DNA of 64,000 bases from Nocardia flavorosea (GCF_015477805.1 NZ_JADLQL010000003.1:124001-188000), one strand, 5' to 3'; positions 9,236 through 19,224 are shown, counted from the first letter of the stretch. The notes: a model not told the origin generated them from the sequence alone. Numbers and translations are program-made.

Positions 9236-9282
9236 GAATCTCCCTCGGGCCGGCGATGGTCATCGTGCACGCGAGTCGCTGT

Positions 9283-9298
9283 GCCGCCAGGACTCGAA
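9283..9298 (-). repeat. 16-bp exact copy of the tRNA-Gln 3' end
   Basis: GCCGCCAGGACTCGAA at 9283-9298 is identical, in the same orientation, to 10084-10099, the T-arm/3' acceptor part of the tRNA-Gln gene. It sits 48 bp upstream of glmU; the S1 protease gene lies between the two copies. This arrangement is what integration into a tRNA 3' end leaves behind. Confidence 0.7.
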
Positions 9299-9494
9299 GC
9301 TGCCCGAGCCGGGTCGGGGCGAAGCGATGGGATTCCGACGCGCATTCCCGGGTATACGAAGAGTCCGTTGTGGGCACGGGTCATCCCACTCGAGGACGGC
9401 CTCTTGTCGCGCTGCACGGGGCATGAGCGTATCAGCCTCACCGAGGGCCCGGCCCGGTGATCTCGGCGTCGAAAGGCGGCTCACTCGCCCGTCG

Positions 9495-10019
9495 CTACAG
9501 AGAAAACTCCGGCGGCAGACCGGAGTATCGGATATTCGAACTCGTTATGCCCACCAGGGTCGCGGTGCCGTCGCCGTTCGGCCGATACACGGGCCCGCCG
9601 GAGTCGCCGAACCGGATGCCGGTGTATCCGTCGCAGCGCGTCCCGCTGAGTTGCCCCCACCTGCACAGGTCTCCGGCGGGCATATCCAGGCCGGTCAACC
9701 GCTCACCGCTCGGGAGGGTGTTGTGGGTCGGGGTGCCGGGAAGCAGGGGGATCATCGCCCAGTCCTCGCCGGGTAGCCGGATCTCCCCGAACAGTCCGAG
9801 CGTGCAATGCCCGGCGGTGAGCGCGACCGGCTGTCCATCCGCGTAACCCGTGGCCGTGACCGAACACAGTCCGAGCGTCGAGCCCGGTCCCACGGCGAAG
9901 TCCGCCGATGACGAGCCGGGCCCCAGAGCCGACTGTGCCGACACCGGCCCGGCGGCGAGGACGGTGGTGACGAGGGCGCCGGCCGCCATCGCGGGGAGCG
10001 CCTTCAGAGTCCTGGTCAT
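9495..10019 (-). CDS. Secreted chymotrypsin-fold (S1 family) serine protease
   Basis: A 174-aa secreted protease. A signal peptide spans residues 1-28 (MTRTLKALPA..., hydrophobic core, AGPVSAQ). The predicted catalytic residues are His71 in TAGHC, Asp86 in GEDWAMI and Ser140 in FGDSGGP, with cysteine pairs around His71 and at C119/C129. The mature domain (about 145 aa) is shorter than the usual 180-190 aa, so the C-terminal strands may be incomplete; it ends LPPEFSL. A GAGGAA precedes the ATG. It lies between glmU and tRNA-Gln, where mycobacteria have no gene, and is flanked by a duplicated piece of tRNA-Gln, suggesting acquisition. Confidence 0.85.
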   Translation of the reverse strand: MTRTLKALPAMAAGALVTTVLAAGPVSAQSALGPGSSSADFAVGPGSTLGLCSVTATGYADGQPVALTAGHCTLGLFGEIRLPGEDWAMIPLLPGTPTHNTLPSGERLTGLDMPAGDLCRWGQLSGTRCDGYTGIRFGDSGGPVYRPNGDGTATLVGITSSNIRYSGLPPEFSL

Positions 10020-10079
10020 GGCATTCCTCGGCAGAAGAGGTTTTCGAACCGTGCAGAAACCGGATCAGGGGTTTTCTTG

Positions 10080-10150
10080 CTCCGCCGCCAGGACTCGAAC
10101 CTGAACTATCTGAACCAAAATCAGAGGTGCTGCCATTACACTACGGCGGA
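10080..10150 (-). tRNA. tRNA-Gln (anticodon TTG)
   Basis: The minus strand folds as a tRNA. The acceptor is TCCGCCG/CGGCGGA with discriminator G. The anticodon arm is TCTGA-TTTTGGT-TCAGA, giving anticodon TTG. The T-arm is CAGG-TTCGAGT-CCTG. No CCA is encoded. Its place beside glmU and the TetR-mfd block matches the mycobacterial order. Confidence 0.95.
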
Positions 10151-10418
10151 CTGTCACACCGGTGCGTTGTCGAGAACCCACCGCTGTGTACCAGCACGGC
10201 AACGATACTCGCATGCCACCCAGGGTTTCGTCGAACCGTGGGGTGCCGTGGCCCGCCGGGTGGGGCCCGCGGCCGGGTCTCGACATGCCGAGCGGGCGCA
10301 CAGCATGCCCGCGTGACCGCGGCCCCGGAAGGTCTGAGACAGTTGATCTCGATGGTTTTGGTCGCTGGTCGGACATCCGGTGCGAATCGGCGACCCCGGT
10401 AACCAGGGAGGCGGTAAC

Positions 10419-11174
10419 GTGTCGTCGGGAGAGCCGCGAACGGCCGGGGAGTCACAGGCCGGTGGGGATGCCAAGGAGATCGCCGGGCAGGTTCCGCCCA
10501 CCAGGCAGCGGATGACCGGTACCCAGCGACGCCGCCAGCTGATCGAGATCGGGCGGGCACTGTTCGCCGAACGCGGGTACGACGCCACCTCCATCGAGGA
10601 GATCGCCCTGCGTGCGCAGGTTTCCAAACCCGTCGTCTACGAGCATTTCGGCGGTAAAGAAGGTCTGTACGCGGTGGTGGTCGACCGGGAGATGTCGATG
10701 CTGCTCGATATGATCACCTCCTCGCTCACCAACAACAGATCCCGGGTCCGGCTCGAACAGGTGGCGCTCGCGCTGCTCACCTATATAGAGCAGCGCACCG
10801 ACGGCTTCCGCATCCTGGTGCGCGACCAGCCTGTCTCCTCGACCGACGGCCGGTACTCGAGCCTGCTCAACGAGGCGGTCAGCCAGGTCGCGCATCTGCT
10901 GGCCGGCGATTTCGATCGGCGCGGTTTCGATATCAGCCTGGCAGGTCTGTACGCACAGGCGCTGGTCGGGATGGTGGCCACCACCGCCACGTGGTGGCTG
11001 GACGTGCGCAGTCCGTCCAAGGAAGTGGTGGCCGCGCATCTGGTCAATCTGTGCTGGAACGGCCTCAGTCACCTCGAAGCCGACCCGCAGCTCAGCTCCG
11101 AATGGCCCGCCGTCCCGGGGCCGCTGCCGGCGAACTCGCCCGGCGGGCAGGGTAGTTCGGAGAACCGTGCGTGA
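10419..11174 (+). CDS. TetR-family transcriptional regulator (Rv1019-like)
   Basis: A 251-aa regulator. The TetR helix-turn-helix covers about residues 36-80 (RRQLIEIGRALFAERGYDATSIEEIA...SKPVVYEHFGGKEGLY). The C-terminal ligand domain contains a WWLDVRSPSKEVVAAHLVNLCWNGL block. The GTG at 10419 is preceded by GGGAGG at 6-nt spacing, so I prefer it to the ATG at 10512 that would remove the unstructured N-terminus. Its place between tRNA-Gln/glmU and mfd matches the M. tuberculosis TetR gene Rv1019. Targets are unknown. The gene is not adjacent to an obvious transporter. Confidence 0.88.
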   Translation: MSSGEPRTAGESQAGGDAKEIAGQVPPTRQRMTGTQRRRQLIEIGRALFAERGYDATSIEEIALRAQVSKPVVYEHFGGKEGLYAVVVDREMSMLLDMITSSLTNNRSRVRLEQVALALLTYIEQRTDGFRILVRDQPVSSTDGRYSSLLNEAVSQVAHLLAGDFDRRGFDISLAGLYAQALVGMVATTATWWLDVRSPSKEVVAAHLVNLCWNGLSHLEADPQLSSEWPAVPGPLPANSPGGQGSSENRA

Positions 11175-11269
11175 ACTGCCCGTGAACTCTTGCGGGCCCA
11201 CGAATCGAGAACCCTACCCCGCGCGGATGGTACGGTTCACCCATCCTTTGGGTGCTGTTCGGGCGGTAA

Positions 11270-11301
11270 GTCGGTCTACTTCGACAATGTCGGTCTACTT
11301 C
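11270..11301 (+). promoter_or_regulatory. Two 13-bp direct repeats before the ScbR-like regulator (candidate operator)
   Basis: GTCGGTCTACTTC occurs at 11270-11282 and 11289-11301, a 19-bp period (about two helical turns), ending 35 bp before the regulator ATG. TetR-type autoregulators commonly bind such sites. The half-site resembles the GGTCGGTTT half of gamma-butyrolactone-receptor boxes only loosely. Confidence 0.45.
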
Positions 11302-11336
11302 AGGATGGCTGGTTATTGGGATGACAGGCGGAGCTG

Positions 11337-11984
11337 ATGGCTAGGCAAGCGCGCGCGGAGATAACCCGCGATTCCGTCCTGGCCGGCGCTGCCGATGTCT
11401 TTCTGCGGTTGGGCTACGCCAACGCGAGCCTCAGCGAGATCATCGCGCAGTCCAACGTGACCAAGGGCGCCTTGTACTTCCACTTCGGGTCCAAGGAAGA
11501 ACTGGCCCGCGCGGTGGTGGACCAGGGCCAGGAACGGCTGACCGCCTCCTGTAAGGGATTCTTCGACTCCCGGGTGCCGGCCCTGGAAGCGGCCATCGGC
11601 ATCACCTACGTGGTGGCGGATCTGTCGATGAACGATCCGATGGTCGGCGCGATGCTCAAACTGACCCACCAGATCGGCGACTACCGCGGCGCCAACGGCG
11701 ACAATGTCGCGAAGAACTGGGGCGAGACCTACCGGCTGCTGGCCGAACGCGCGATCGCCCAGGGCGATCTGCTGCCCGATCTGGATCCGGAAACCATCGG
11801 TCTGCTGCTGTACGGGCTCACCACCGGGATGCATATCGTCGCGGTCGGCACCGAGTCGATGGATCAGCTGGCGTCGCGTATGGAACGGGCCTGGTACTTC
11901 CTGATCCCGTCCATCGTCCCGGAGGACAAGGTCTCCTACTTCCGCGAGTTCGCCGCCCGCCGCCTCCGCCGCTACGTGCCGTAG
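11337..11984 (+). CDS. TetR-family regulator of the gamma-butyrolactone-receptor (ScbR/ArpA-like) type
   Basis: A 215-aa protein. The N-terminus (MARQARAEITRDSVLAGAADVFL..) and the turn VTKGALYFHFGSKEELA (about 41-57) match the autoregulator-receptor branch of TetR proteins. The ligand half contains a conserved tryptophan-bearing stretch (KNWGETYRLL). The ScbR/ArpA group senses gamma-butyrolactone-type signals in Streptomyces. Related proteins in Nocardia and Rhodococcus are often called that on homology alone, and no butenolide synthase (AfsA-like) is in this window. Direct repeats upstream suggest autoregulation. It is separated from mfd by 250 bp. Confidence 0.8.
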   Translation: MARQARAEITRDSVLAGAADVFLRLGYANASLSEIIAQSNVTKGALYFHFGSKEELARAVVDQGQERLTASCKGFFDSRVPALEAAIGITYVVADLSMNDPMVGAMLKLTHQIGDYRGANGDNVAKNWGETYRLLAERAIAQGDLLPDLDPETIGLLLYGLTTGMHIVAVGTESMDQLASRMERAWYFLIPSIVPEDKVSYFREFAARRLRRYVP

Positions 11985-12235
11985 TTCTGGCGCGCGGGAT
12001 CTCGGCCGGATGGACGGCCAAAACCTCTGGGTGTCTCGCTGAACTCGGCGCCACCGCTGGTCGCGAAGGACTTTCCTGAGGCGGTGCCGATCACACCGAG
12101 CCGGCGAAGTGGACGAGCGAAGACCTGGGCTTACCGCCCCCCGCCCCCGCGACGCCGGACGCAGCGCCGTGTCACAACCCCTATAGACTCGGCTGGCCCG
12201 GTGGAATCGCCTTCGTTCGCGGTCAGGAGAGAAGA

Positions 12236-15200
12236 ATGTCTGCCCCTCGTCCACCACTGGCGGGACTGGCCTCGGCAGCCGGTGCCGATACCGCGTTGCG
12301 GACCGTTTCCGGCATGCTCGGCCGGTCGTCGGTCGAATTGGTGGCGCCGAGCGCGGCGAGATCGTTCGTCGCGGCCACCGTGGCCGCGGAACGGCCGGTT
12401 GTCGTGGTCACTGCGACCGGTCGCGAAGCCGATGATCTGACCCTCGAGCTCACCGAGATGCTGGGGCCCGCGGTCGCGCAGTTTCCCTCCTGGGAGACGC
12501 TGCCGCACGAGCGGCTGTCGCCGGGCGCCGATACCGTCGGTCGCCGGCTCGAGGTGCTGCGCCGGCTGGCCCATCCCGAAGATCCGGTGTATCCGGAGCC
12601 GCTGCGCGTCGTGGTGACCACGGTGCGTTCGCTGATGCAGCCGATGGCGTCCGGGCTGGGGGATATCGAGCCGATCGTGCTGCGGATCGGCGATGAGGCC
12701 GATTTCGACGAATTGATCGCGCGGCTGGTCGAATTCGCCTACACCCGGGTGGATATGGTCGGCAAACGCGGCGAGTTCGCGGTGCGCGGCGGCATCCTGG
12801 ATCTTTTCCCGCCCACCGCGGACCATCCGGTGCGCGTGGAATTCTGGGGCGACGAGATCACCGAGTTGCGCTCGTTCTCGGTGGCTGACCAGCGGTCGCT
12901 GGGGGAGGATTCGCTGTCCGCCGTGGTGGCGTCGCCGTGCCGGGAGTTGCTGCTCACGGCCGAGGTGCGGGAACGGGCGGCGGCGGTGGCGGCGGCCAAT
13001 ACGGCGGACGCCGCGCTCGTGGAGATGCTGGACAACCTGGCCGAGGGTATCCCCGTCGAGGGGATGGAGGCGCTGCTGCCGGTATTGCAGCCGGGTGAGC
13101 TGCGGCTGCTCACCGAACAGTTGCCCAGCGGTACCCATCTGCTGGTCTGCGATCCGGAGAAGGTGCGCACCCGCGCCGCCGACCTGATGCGGACCGGTGA
13201 GGAATTCCTGGAGGCGTCCTGGACGGCGGCCTCGTTCGGGGCGGATGCCCCGATGGGTGCGCACGGCCTCGATCTGGCGGCGTCGGCGTATCGCCCGCTG
13301 ACCCGGATCCGCGACAGCGCCGAAAGCCGGGAACTGCCCTGGTGGACGTTGAGTCCCCTGGCGACCGGTGATCCGGCCGAGATCGAACTGCCGGTGCAGA
13401 GCGGGCCCACCGCCCGTGGCTCCGAAGAACTGGTGGCGACGATATTCGCGTCGCTGCGCGCCCATGTCACGACCGGTGGGCGGGCGGTGGTGGTGCTGGC
13501 CGGTCACGGCACGGCCCAGCGCACGCTGGAACGCCTCGGTGAAGCGGAGGTGCCCGCCGCGCAACTGGAGGCCGGTGCGGAACCGGTGCCCGGTGTGGTG
13601 GGTGTGCTGTGCGGTTCCCTGCACGACGGCGTGATCTTCGGCGACGCCGGCCTGGTGGTGGTCGCGGAGTCCGATCTGACCGGTAATCGGGTGACCGCGC
13701 CGGGCGACGGTAAGCGGCTACCCGCCAAACGCCGCAACCAGGTGGACCCGCTGGCGTTGAACGCCGGTGACATGGTGGTGCACGATCAGCACGGTATCGG
13801 CCGGTTCGTGGAGATGATCGAACGTACGGTCGGTGGGGCCCGGCGCGAATACCTGGTGATCGAGTACGCGCCCGGAAAACGTGGCCAGCCGGGCGACCGG
13901 CTGTACGTGCCGATGGAATCGCTGGACCAACTCTCCCGGTATGTCGGCGGGGAGATGCCGAGTCTGTCGAAACTGGGCGGGGCCGACTGGGCGAACACCA
14001 AGCGCAAGGCACGCAAGGCGGTCCGCGAGATCGCGGGCGAACTGGTGCAGCTGTATGCCGCCCGGCAGGCGGCGCCCGGCCACGCCTTCGGTCCGGATAC
14101 GCCGTGGCAGCGGGAGATGGAGGACGCGTTCGCGTTCACCGAAACCGTCGATCAGCTCACCGCCATCTCCGATGTGAAAGCGGATATGGAGAAACCGGTG
14201 CCGATGGACCGGGTTGTGTGCGGTGATGTCGGGTACGGCAAGACCGAGATCGCGGTGCGGGCCGCGTTCAAGGCGGTGCAGGACGGTAAACAGGTGGTCG
14301 TCCTGGTGCCGACCACGCTGCTCGCCCAGCAGCATCTGCAGACCTTCACCGAGCGGCTCGCCGGATTCCCGGTCACCGTGAAAGGTCTGTCCCGCTTCAC
14401 CGACCCCGCGGAATCCCGCGAAGTGCTCACCGGGATGGCCGAGGGCGAGGTCGATATCGTCGTCGGCACCCACCGGCTGCTGCAGACCGGGGTGCGCTGG
14501 AAGAACCTCGGCCTGGTGATCGTGGACGAGGAACAGCGCTTCGGCGTGGAACACAAAGAGCACATCAAGGCCCTGCGCACCCATGTGGACGTACTCACCA
14601 TGTCGGCCACCCCGATCCCGCGCACGCTGGAGATGAGCCTGGCCGGGATCCGGGAGATGTCGACCATCCTCACGCCGCCCGAGGAACGCCATCCGGTGCT
14701 CACCTATGTCGGCGGCTACAACGACAAGCAGGTCACCGCCGCCATCCGGCGTGAACTGCTGCGCGACGGCCAGGTGTTCTATGTGCACAACCGGGTGTCG
14801 TCGATCGACAAGGCCGCCCGGCGGATCCGGGAGCTGGTCCCGGAGGCGCGCGTGGTGGTGGCGCACGGGCAGATGAACGAGGACACCCTGGAACATACGG
14901 TCCAGGGTTTCTGGCAGCGTGAATTCGATGTGCTGGTGTGCACCACGATCATCGAGACCGGTCTGGACATCTCCAACGCCAATACGCTGATCGTGGAACG
15001 CGCCGATACCCTCGGCCTCTCCCAATTGCACCAGTTGCGCGGCCGGGTGGGGCGCAGCCGGGAACGCGGATACGCCTACTTCCTGTATCCGGCGGAGAAA
15101 CCGCTCACCGAAACCGCCTACGACCGGCTCGCCACCATTGCGCAGAACTCCGACCTCGGCGCCGGTATGGCGGTCGCCATGAAGGACCTCGAGATCCGCG

Positions 15201-15850
15201 GCGCCGGTAACGTGCTCGGCGCCGAGCAGTCCGGGCATGTGGCCGGTGTCGGTTTCGACCTGTACGTGCGGCTGGTGGGGGAGGCCGTGGAGGCATACCG
15301 GGCGGCCGCCGACGGCAAACCGATCACCACCGAGGAAACCAAAGAGGTCCGGATCGACCTGCCGGTGGACGCGCACATCCCGCCCGACTACATCGCCAGC
15401 GATCGGCTGCGCCTCGAGGCGTACCGCAAACTGGCTGCCGCGCACGACGATCCGGCGCTGGCCGCGGTGGTGGAGGAACTCCTCGACCGCTACGGCCCGC
15501 TGCCGGTGGAGGTGGGCCGGCTGGTTTCGGTGGCCAAACTGCGACTGCTCGCCCGCGAATACGGGGTCGCCGAAATCGCGGTCACCGGCACCACGGTCAA
15601 GATCTCGCCGCTCTCGCTGCCCGATTCGAAACAGATGCGGCTCAAACGGATCTACCCCAGCGCCTCCTACCGCGCCGCCAGCGGGGTGGTGCAACTGCCG
15701 CTGCCACGCGTCCAGGACAGCGTGGGCGCCGACCGGCTCCGCGACGTCGCCCTGCTGCAGTACCTCGCGGACCTGCTGCTCGCTCTGGACGGTAAAGCCG
15801 CGGGCGCCGTGGATCTCACGGTCGCGACCGAGGTGAGTCCGGCGCGATGA
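12236..15850 (+). CDS. mfd: Transcription-repair coupling factor Mfd
   Basis: A 1204-aa protein of the standard Mfd length. It displaces RNA polymerase stalled at DNA lesions and recruits UvrA. It has an N-terminal UvrB-homology region ([14 protein letters not shown] about 82-95), an RNAP-interacting domain near 500-560 ([27 protein letters not shown]), and a superfamily-2 helicase/RecG-like motor. The motor has Walker [10 protein letters not shown] (about 663), the DEEQ box (about 764) and the [13 protein letters not shown] motif VI region, followed by the TRCF C-terminal domain. The ATG follows AGGAGAGA. The mazG ATG overlaps the mfd stop as ATGA, so the two are cotranslated. Confidence 0.98.
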   Translation: MSAPRPPLAGLASAAGADTALRTVSGMLGRSSVELVAPSAARSFVAATVAAERPVVVVTATGREADDLTLELTEMLGPAVAQFPSWETLPHERLSPGADTVGRRLEVLRRLAHPEDPVYPEPLRVVVTTVRSLMQPMASGLGDIEPIVLRIGDEADFDELIARLVEFAYTRVDMVGKRGEFAVRGGILDLFPPTADHPVRVEFWGDEITELRSFSVADQRSLGEDSLSAVVASPCRELLLTAEVRERAAAVAAANTADAALVEMLDNLAEGIPVEGMEALLPVLQPGELRLLTEQLPSGTHLLVCDPEKVRTRAADLMRTGEEFLEASWTAASFGADAPMGAHGLDLAASAYRPLTRIRDSAESRELPWWTLSPLATGDPAEIELPVQSGPTARGSEELVATIFASLRAHVTTGGRAVVVLAGHGTAQRTLERLGEAEVPAAQLEAGAEPVPGVVGVLCGSLHDGVIFGDAGLVVVAESDLTGNRVTAPGDGKRLPAKRRNQVDPLALNAGDMVVHDQHGIGRFVEMIERTVGGARREYLVIEYAPGKRGQPGDRLYVPMESLDQLSRYVGGEMPSLSKLGGADWANTKRKARKAVREIAGELVQLYAARQAAPGHAFGPDTPWQREMEDAFAFTETVDQLTAISDVKADMEKPVPMDRVVCGDVGYGKTEIAVRAAFKAVQDGKQVVVLVPTTLLAQQHLQTFTERLAGFPVTVKGLSRFTDPAESREVLTGMAEGEVDIVVGTHRLLQTGVRWKNLGLVIVDEEQRFGVEHKEHIKALRTHVDVLTMSATPIPRTLEMSLAGIREMSTILTPPEERHPVLTYVGGYNDKQVTAAIRRELLRDGQVFYVHNRVSSIDKAARRIRELVPEARVVVAHGQMNEDTLEHTVQGFWQREFDVLVCTTIIETGLDISNANTLIVERADTLGLSQLHQLRGRVGRSRERGYAYFLYPAEKPLTETAYDRLATIAQNSDLGAGMAVAMKDLEIRGAGNVLGAEQSGHVAGVGFDLYVRLVGEAVEAYRAAADGKPITTEETKEVRIDLPVDAHIPPDYIASDRLRLEAYRKLAAAHDDPALAAVVEELLDRYGPLPVEVGRLVSVAKLRLLAREYGVAEIAVTGTTVKISPLSLPDSKQMRLKRIYPSASYRAASGVVQLPLPRVQDSVGADRLRDVALLQYLADLLLALDGKAAGAVDLTVATEVSPAR

Positions 15851-16908
15851 CACCTGGTCCAGATCCGTGCGGCCCTGGCCTCGAACCCGCAGCATCCCGA
15901 TCTCGGCGGGGGTTCGGCGCCGCGCCGCAGGATCCGCAGCCGGCGCAGTCCGCTGGTTCGCAGCCCCAGTCCGTCCCGGGGCAACCAGCCGATCCGCCGC
16001 GGTCCGTCGCGGGGCGAGATTCGGGGCAGTCGTCCGCCGCTGCGCGGCGACCCGAGCCGGGCGCTGCTGCGACCGACGAACCGGTGCTGTCGACCGACGA
16101 ACCGGTGCTGCCGACCGGCACCTCGGCGCGATCCGGTGCGTCGGCCGCCGAAGCCACAGAATCCGGATCGTTCTCGGACCGTCCCGCGCCGGGCGTTCTC
16201 GAAGCGGAGACGGCGAGTGTGGCGGCGGGGTTGTCCGAAGCGGTCGAGGTGATGGATCGGCTGTGGCGGTTCGGTGGGTGGGAGGTCACCCAGACCCACG
16301 ATTCGCTGCGCCCGTATCTGCTCGAGGAGACCTACGAACTTCTCGACGCGATCCAGGAAGACGACCCCGGCGCCATCCGCGAAGAACTCGGCGATCTGCT
16401 GCTGCAGGTGCTGTTCCACTCCCGGATCGCCGAAGCGGCCGGCGAATTCAGCATCGACGATGTCGCCGCCGCACTGGTCGCCAAACTGGTGAACCGCAGC
16501 CCCCACCTCGCCGACCCGGCAGCGGCCGGTTTCGACCCCCACGCCTCGGTGACCGAAAAGGTAGCCGCCCAGGAAAAAGCTTGGGAGGAACGCAAAACCG
16601 CGGAAAAGGCGCGCCGTTCGTGTCTGGACGGTATCGCGATGGCACAACCCGCCCTGGCGCTGGCGGAGAAGGTCCGTTCCCGCAGTGCCCAGGCCGGGCT
16701 ACCGGACGATCTGATCCCGGACGACCTGCGCATCGTTCGCCTCGGCGGTCCCGGCAGTGCGGAAGAACAGTTGCGCATAGCCACCTTGGAATTCGCTGCG
16801 ACCATCCGCGGGGCCGAGGACTTCGCCGAAGCGGCCCGCGGTGCTCGCTTACCTTTGGACGCCGACGATTGGCACAGGTATTGGCCTGTCGGCGACCGCC
16901 GCCATTAG
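15847..16908 (+). CDS. mazG: Nucleoside triphosphate pyrophosphohydrolase MazG
   Basis: A 353-aa house-cleaning NTP pyrophosphatase. The MazG metal motif appears as LEETYELLD (about 159-167) and EELGDLL (178-184). The first roughly 120 residues are Pro/Ser/Ala-rich and look disordered, including a near-duplicated [15 protein letters not shown], whereas M. tuberculosis MazG has a folded N-terminal segment there. Translation starts at an ATG overlapping the mfd stop, so the extension is probably real, although initiation at an internal GTG (for example near residue 125) cannot be excluded. It degrades aberrant or oxidised dNTPs, complementing the DNA-repair role of mfd. Confidence 0.9.
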   Translation: MTPGPDPCGPGLEPAASRSRRGFGAAPQDPQPAQSAGSQPQSVPGQPADPPRSVAGRDSGQSSAAARRPEPGAAATDEPVLSTDEPVLPTGTSARSGASAAEATESGSFSDRPAPGVLEAETASVAAGLSEAVEVMDRLWRFGGWEVTQTHDSLRPYLLEETYELLDAIQEDDPGAIREELGDLLLQVLFHSRIAEAAGEFSIDDVAAALVAKLVNRSPHLADPAAAGFDPHASVTEKVAAQEKAWEERKTAEKARRSCLDGIAMAQPALALAEKVRSRSAQAGLPDDLIPDDLRIVRLGGPGSAEEQLRIATLEFAATIRGAEDFAEAARGARLPLDADDWHRYWPVGDRRH

Positions 16909-17321
16909 ATTCGCCGGGTTGTTCGCGCGCTACTCCGCTTGCTGCGTCATCCTTCGGCGAACACGGCTCGCCGTCGAACCGAATTCGGTCCGCCACGCCC
17001 GCGTGGCATTCCGGCCATCCGGGGAAGCCTTCAGGGTTGACTCCGAGGTCTCCGAGTTCGGCAACACCGGTGCACCGAGACTCCTTGCCTACCGAGCGTG
17101 TCGGGTTCGATCTGCGGACCGCGCTTGACCTCGCCGCGGCGGAAGGGTACTTCTTGTTACGGAAGGCGAATCCCATTTGTCCGATTGTGACTGAATACTT
17201 TTGGTTGTCAGCGTTTTTCATGCCTTCCGCATCTGCAGAGAGCGGTGTTTCGCGCCTTGCGTCCACACCGCGCCGATGGCTCTGGCGAGAAGTAAGCCGA
17301 TATTCGAGAGGGAATCGAGAT
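16909..17321. other. 413-bp gene-free stretch after mazG
   Basis: No frame here has both a ribosome binding site and recognisable protein similarity. The distal part (17160-17300) is less GC-rich than the surroundings and probably carries the promoter of the secreted-protein gene. A GAGAGGGA at about 17306 serves as that gene's ribosome binding site. Confidence 0.5.
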
Positions 17322-17738
17322 ATGAGATCGATGAAACGTCCGTCCGGGTCGAAATGGCGGATCGGTGGTCCTGTTGTGCTGGTCGCGGCCGCCGCGTTCG
17401 TCGCGCTCGGTGCAGCGCCGGCGAACGCGCAGGAACCGCTGAAAGCGCCCGAAGTCACCTTCGCCGGTACCGCGCCGGGAACGGTCACCGCGACGCTGCA
17501 CAATCCCAACACCGGCGGACAATGCTGGGCGGAAGCCGGTATCGGGCCGGAGAACAACCACCGATTCTTCGGGAACAGTCAGCCGGAGTCACTGGCCAAC
17601 CCGGGCCAGACCGTGACCACGACTCTGGAAGGACTCGAATCGGGCACGACCATCACCGCCCGGGGCGGCTGCATCGACGCAGCCGGTGCCGTGGGCCAGA
17701 TGCCGTTCAGCGAGACGGTCACTGTTGTCGTTCCCTGA
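17322..17738 (+). CDS. Small secreted protein of unknown function
   Basis: A 138-aa protein. It has a basic N-terminus, a hydrophobic core (VVLVAAAAFVALGAAPANA) and an AxA signal-peptidase site before QEP. The mature part (about 100 aa) is beta-rich, with two cysteines (about 67 and 117) that could form a disulfide, and contains threonine-rich strands (GTVTATLHNPN, QTVTTTLEGL) suggesting an Ig-like sandwich. A second in-frame ATG three codons later could also be the start. I do not recognise a family. It converges on the terD gene. Confidence 0.65.
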   Translation: MRSMKRPSGSKWRIGGPVVLVAAAAFVALGAAPANAQEPLKAPEVTFAGTAPGTVTATLHNPNTGGQCWAEAGIGPENNHRFFGNSQPESLANPGQTVTTTLEGLESGTTITARGGCIDAAGAVGQMPFSETVTVVVP

Positions 17739-17939
17739 TGATCGCCATCTGGGCAGCCGATGAGGCTCCGCGGTCTGTTCGGTAGTGCCGCGCCGGTGAC
17801 CGGACGTATTCCGTTACCGGCGCGGTCCCGCTGCCCTGCGGTCGGGCGACCTCGGGGCGCTGATGTCTCACAACGCTTCCGGGGTCGTCGCCGGACCGGC
17901 CATATCAGGCCAGGAATCACACCCGGGCAGAACGTTGCG

Positions 17940-18515
17940 TCACACGTTCACACCGTAGTCGCGGGCTATCCCCGCGAGACCCGAGGCGTATCCTTGGCCG
18001 ATCGCCCGGAACTTCCATTCGCCCGCGCGGCGATACAACTCCCCGAACACCATGGCGGTTTCGGAGGACGCGTCCTCGGAGAGGTCGTAGCGGGCCAGTT
18101 CCGAACCGGTGTTCAGATCGACGACGCGGATATAGGCGTTGCGGATCTGGCCGAACGACTGCCCGCGCTGATCGGCCTCGTGGATGGAGACCGGGAAGAA
18201 GATATTGGTGATCGTCTCCGGCGTATTGGCCAGGTCGACATTGATCACCTCGTCGTCGCCGTCGCCCTCGCCGGTGAGATTGTCGCCGGTGTGTTCGATG
18301 GTCCCTTCCGGGGAGCGGAGGTTGTTGTAGAAAACGAAATGGTGATCCGAGAGGACTTTCATATTCGGGCCGGTGGCCAGGGCACTGGCGTCGAGGTCGT
18401 AGTCGGCGCCCATGGTGGTGCGCACATCCCAGCCGAGTCCGACGGCGATCTTGGTCAGGTTGGGGGCTTGTTTGGACAGCGAGACATTGCCGCCCTTGGC
18501 CAGATTGACGCTCAT
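17940..18515 (-). CDS. TerD-family calcium-binding stress protein
   Basis: A 191-aa TerD/CABP1 protein. It has the N-terminal MSVNLAKGGNVSLSK, then the GLGWDVRTTMGADYDLDASA block (about 28-47) with the Ca-binding acidic residues, FVFYNNLRSPEGTIEHTGDN, and EVINVDLANTPETITNIFFPVSI. These proteins occur in tellurite/stress-resistance loci and are common as multiple paralogues in Actinobacteria. The ATG follows a clear AGGAG. It is alone here, with no TerC or TerF beside it. It lies 79 bp behind the PPOX-like gene on the same strand and may be cotranscribed with it. Confidence 0.93.
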   Translation of the reverse strand: MSVNLAKGGNVSLSKQAPNLTKIAVGLGWDVRTTMGADYDLDASALATGPNMKVLSDHHFVFYNNLRSPEGTIEHTGDNLTGEGDGDDEVINVDLANTPETITNIFFPVSIHEADQRGQSFGQIRNAYIRVVDLNTGSELARYDLSEDASSETAMVFGELYRRAGEWKFRAIGQGYASGLAGIARDYGVNV

Positions 18516-18594
18516 GATCTCCTTCCCCGCGGCGCCCCGGGCGCCGGATACTGACTGCCCGGGAGCGCCGGATCGGCGGCCCCCGCGGCCGATC

Positions 18595-19074
18595 TCAAAC
18601 CGCTTCGTTCTCCGCCCAGGATTGCAGTGTCGCCACCCGGTGTTCGAGGGCGCGCAGTTCGCTGTCGTCGAGGACGTTGCGCTGAATGCCCTGGGCCACC
18701 TCGAACGCCGACTGCCGGTGATCGTCGATAACGTCCACATCGAGGCGGACCGCCACATAGTCGTCCGCGCCGGGCATCTCCTCGGCGATGACCTTGGCCG
18801 AACCGCGGGCACACAGCGCCACATTGTTTCCACCGAGGATCAGCAGCGCCACCTGCGGCCGCTCCCGCAGCCGGGCCAGGGACCCGCGATCGAACTTGAG
18901 GCTCAGCAGAATTCGCCGGTCACCGGCGCGCACCGGCCAGGAGACCGGGATCGCATGCGGCGCCGGATCGGTGGTGACCAGGACGGCGATCGTTTCCCGC
19001 GGCCAATGCGGCAGCGTTTCCAGCTCGGGATGGTCGGTTGCTGGGTTTTCGGTGGAACTGACTCCGGCGGCCAT
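18595..19074 (-). CDS. Pyridoxamine 5'-phosphate oxidase-like (split-barrel, flavin/F420-type) protein
   Basis: A 159-aa protein with a split-barrel FMN-binding-type core. It starts HWPRETIAVLVTTDPAPHAIPVSWPV and continues with RRILLSLKFDRGSLARLRERPQVALLILG, the usual 'substrate strand - RP.V.L' pattern of PPOX-family proteins. The ATG follows AGGAGGGG. Such proteins may bind FMN, F420 or haem, and no residue here decides which. It precedes terD on the same strand. Confidence 0.75.
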   Translation of the reverse strand: MAAGVSSTENPATDHPELETLPHWPRETIAVLVTTDPAPHAIPVSWPVRAGDRRILLSLKFDRGSLARLRERPQVALLILGGNNVALCARGSAKVIAEEMPGADDYVAVRLDVDVIDDHRQSAFEVAQGIQRNVLDDSELRALEHRVATLQSWAENEAV

Positions 19075-19200
19075 ATCGTCCCCTCCTGGATCGACGTGCT
19101 GCGGCGGAGGATGCGCCGCACCGCTCACCAGTCTAGAACGCGGCGCCGACACGCGCCGGAGAAGTACCTGCCCCGACCTGCGCCGGAACCCTGTGTAGCC

Positions 19201-19224
19201 GCCCGGATTACCCGTGTGCCGGGC
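19201..19224 (-). terminator. Possible weak terminator after the Dap operon
   Basis: GCCCGG (19201-19206) and CCGGGC (19219-19224) can pair with a 12-nt loop, 65 bp beyond the MATE gene stop. The stem is short, so the call is tentative. Confidence 0.3.

Noticed and set aside
12131..15895. Two very long minus-strand open frames opposite mfd (497 and 725 codons)
   Set aside because: They are the antisense of the well-supported mfd gene, have Arg/His/Gly-rich composition typical of antisense high-GC frames and no recognisable domain.
16909..17321. A possible degraded gene on the minus strand after mazG
   Set aside because: The reading frame shows no family pattern and no start site, so it was left as intergenic.
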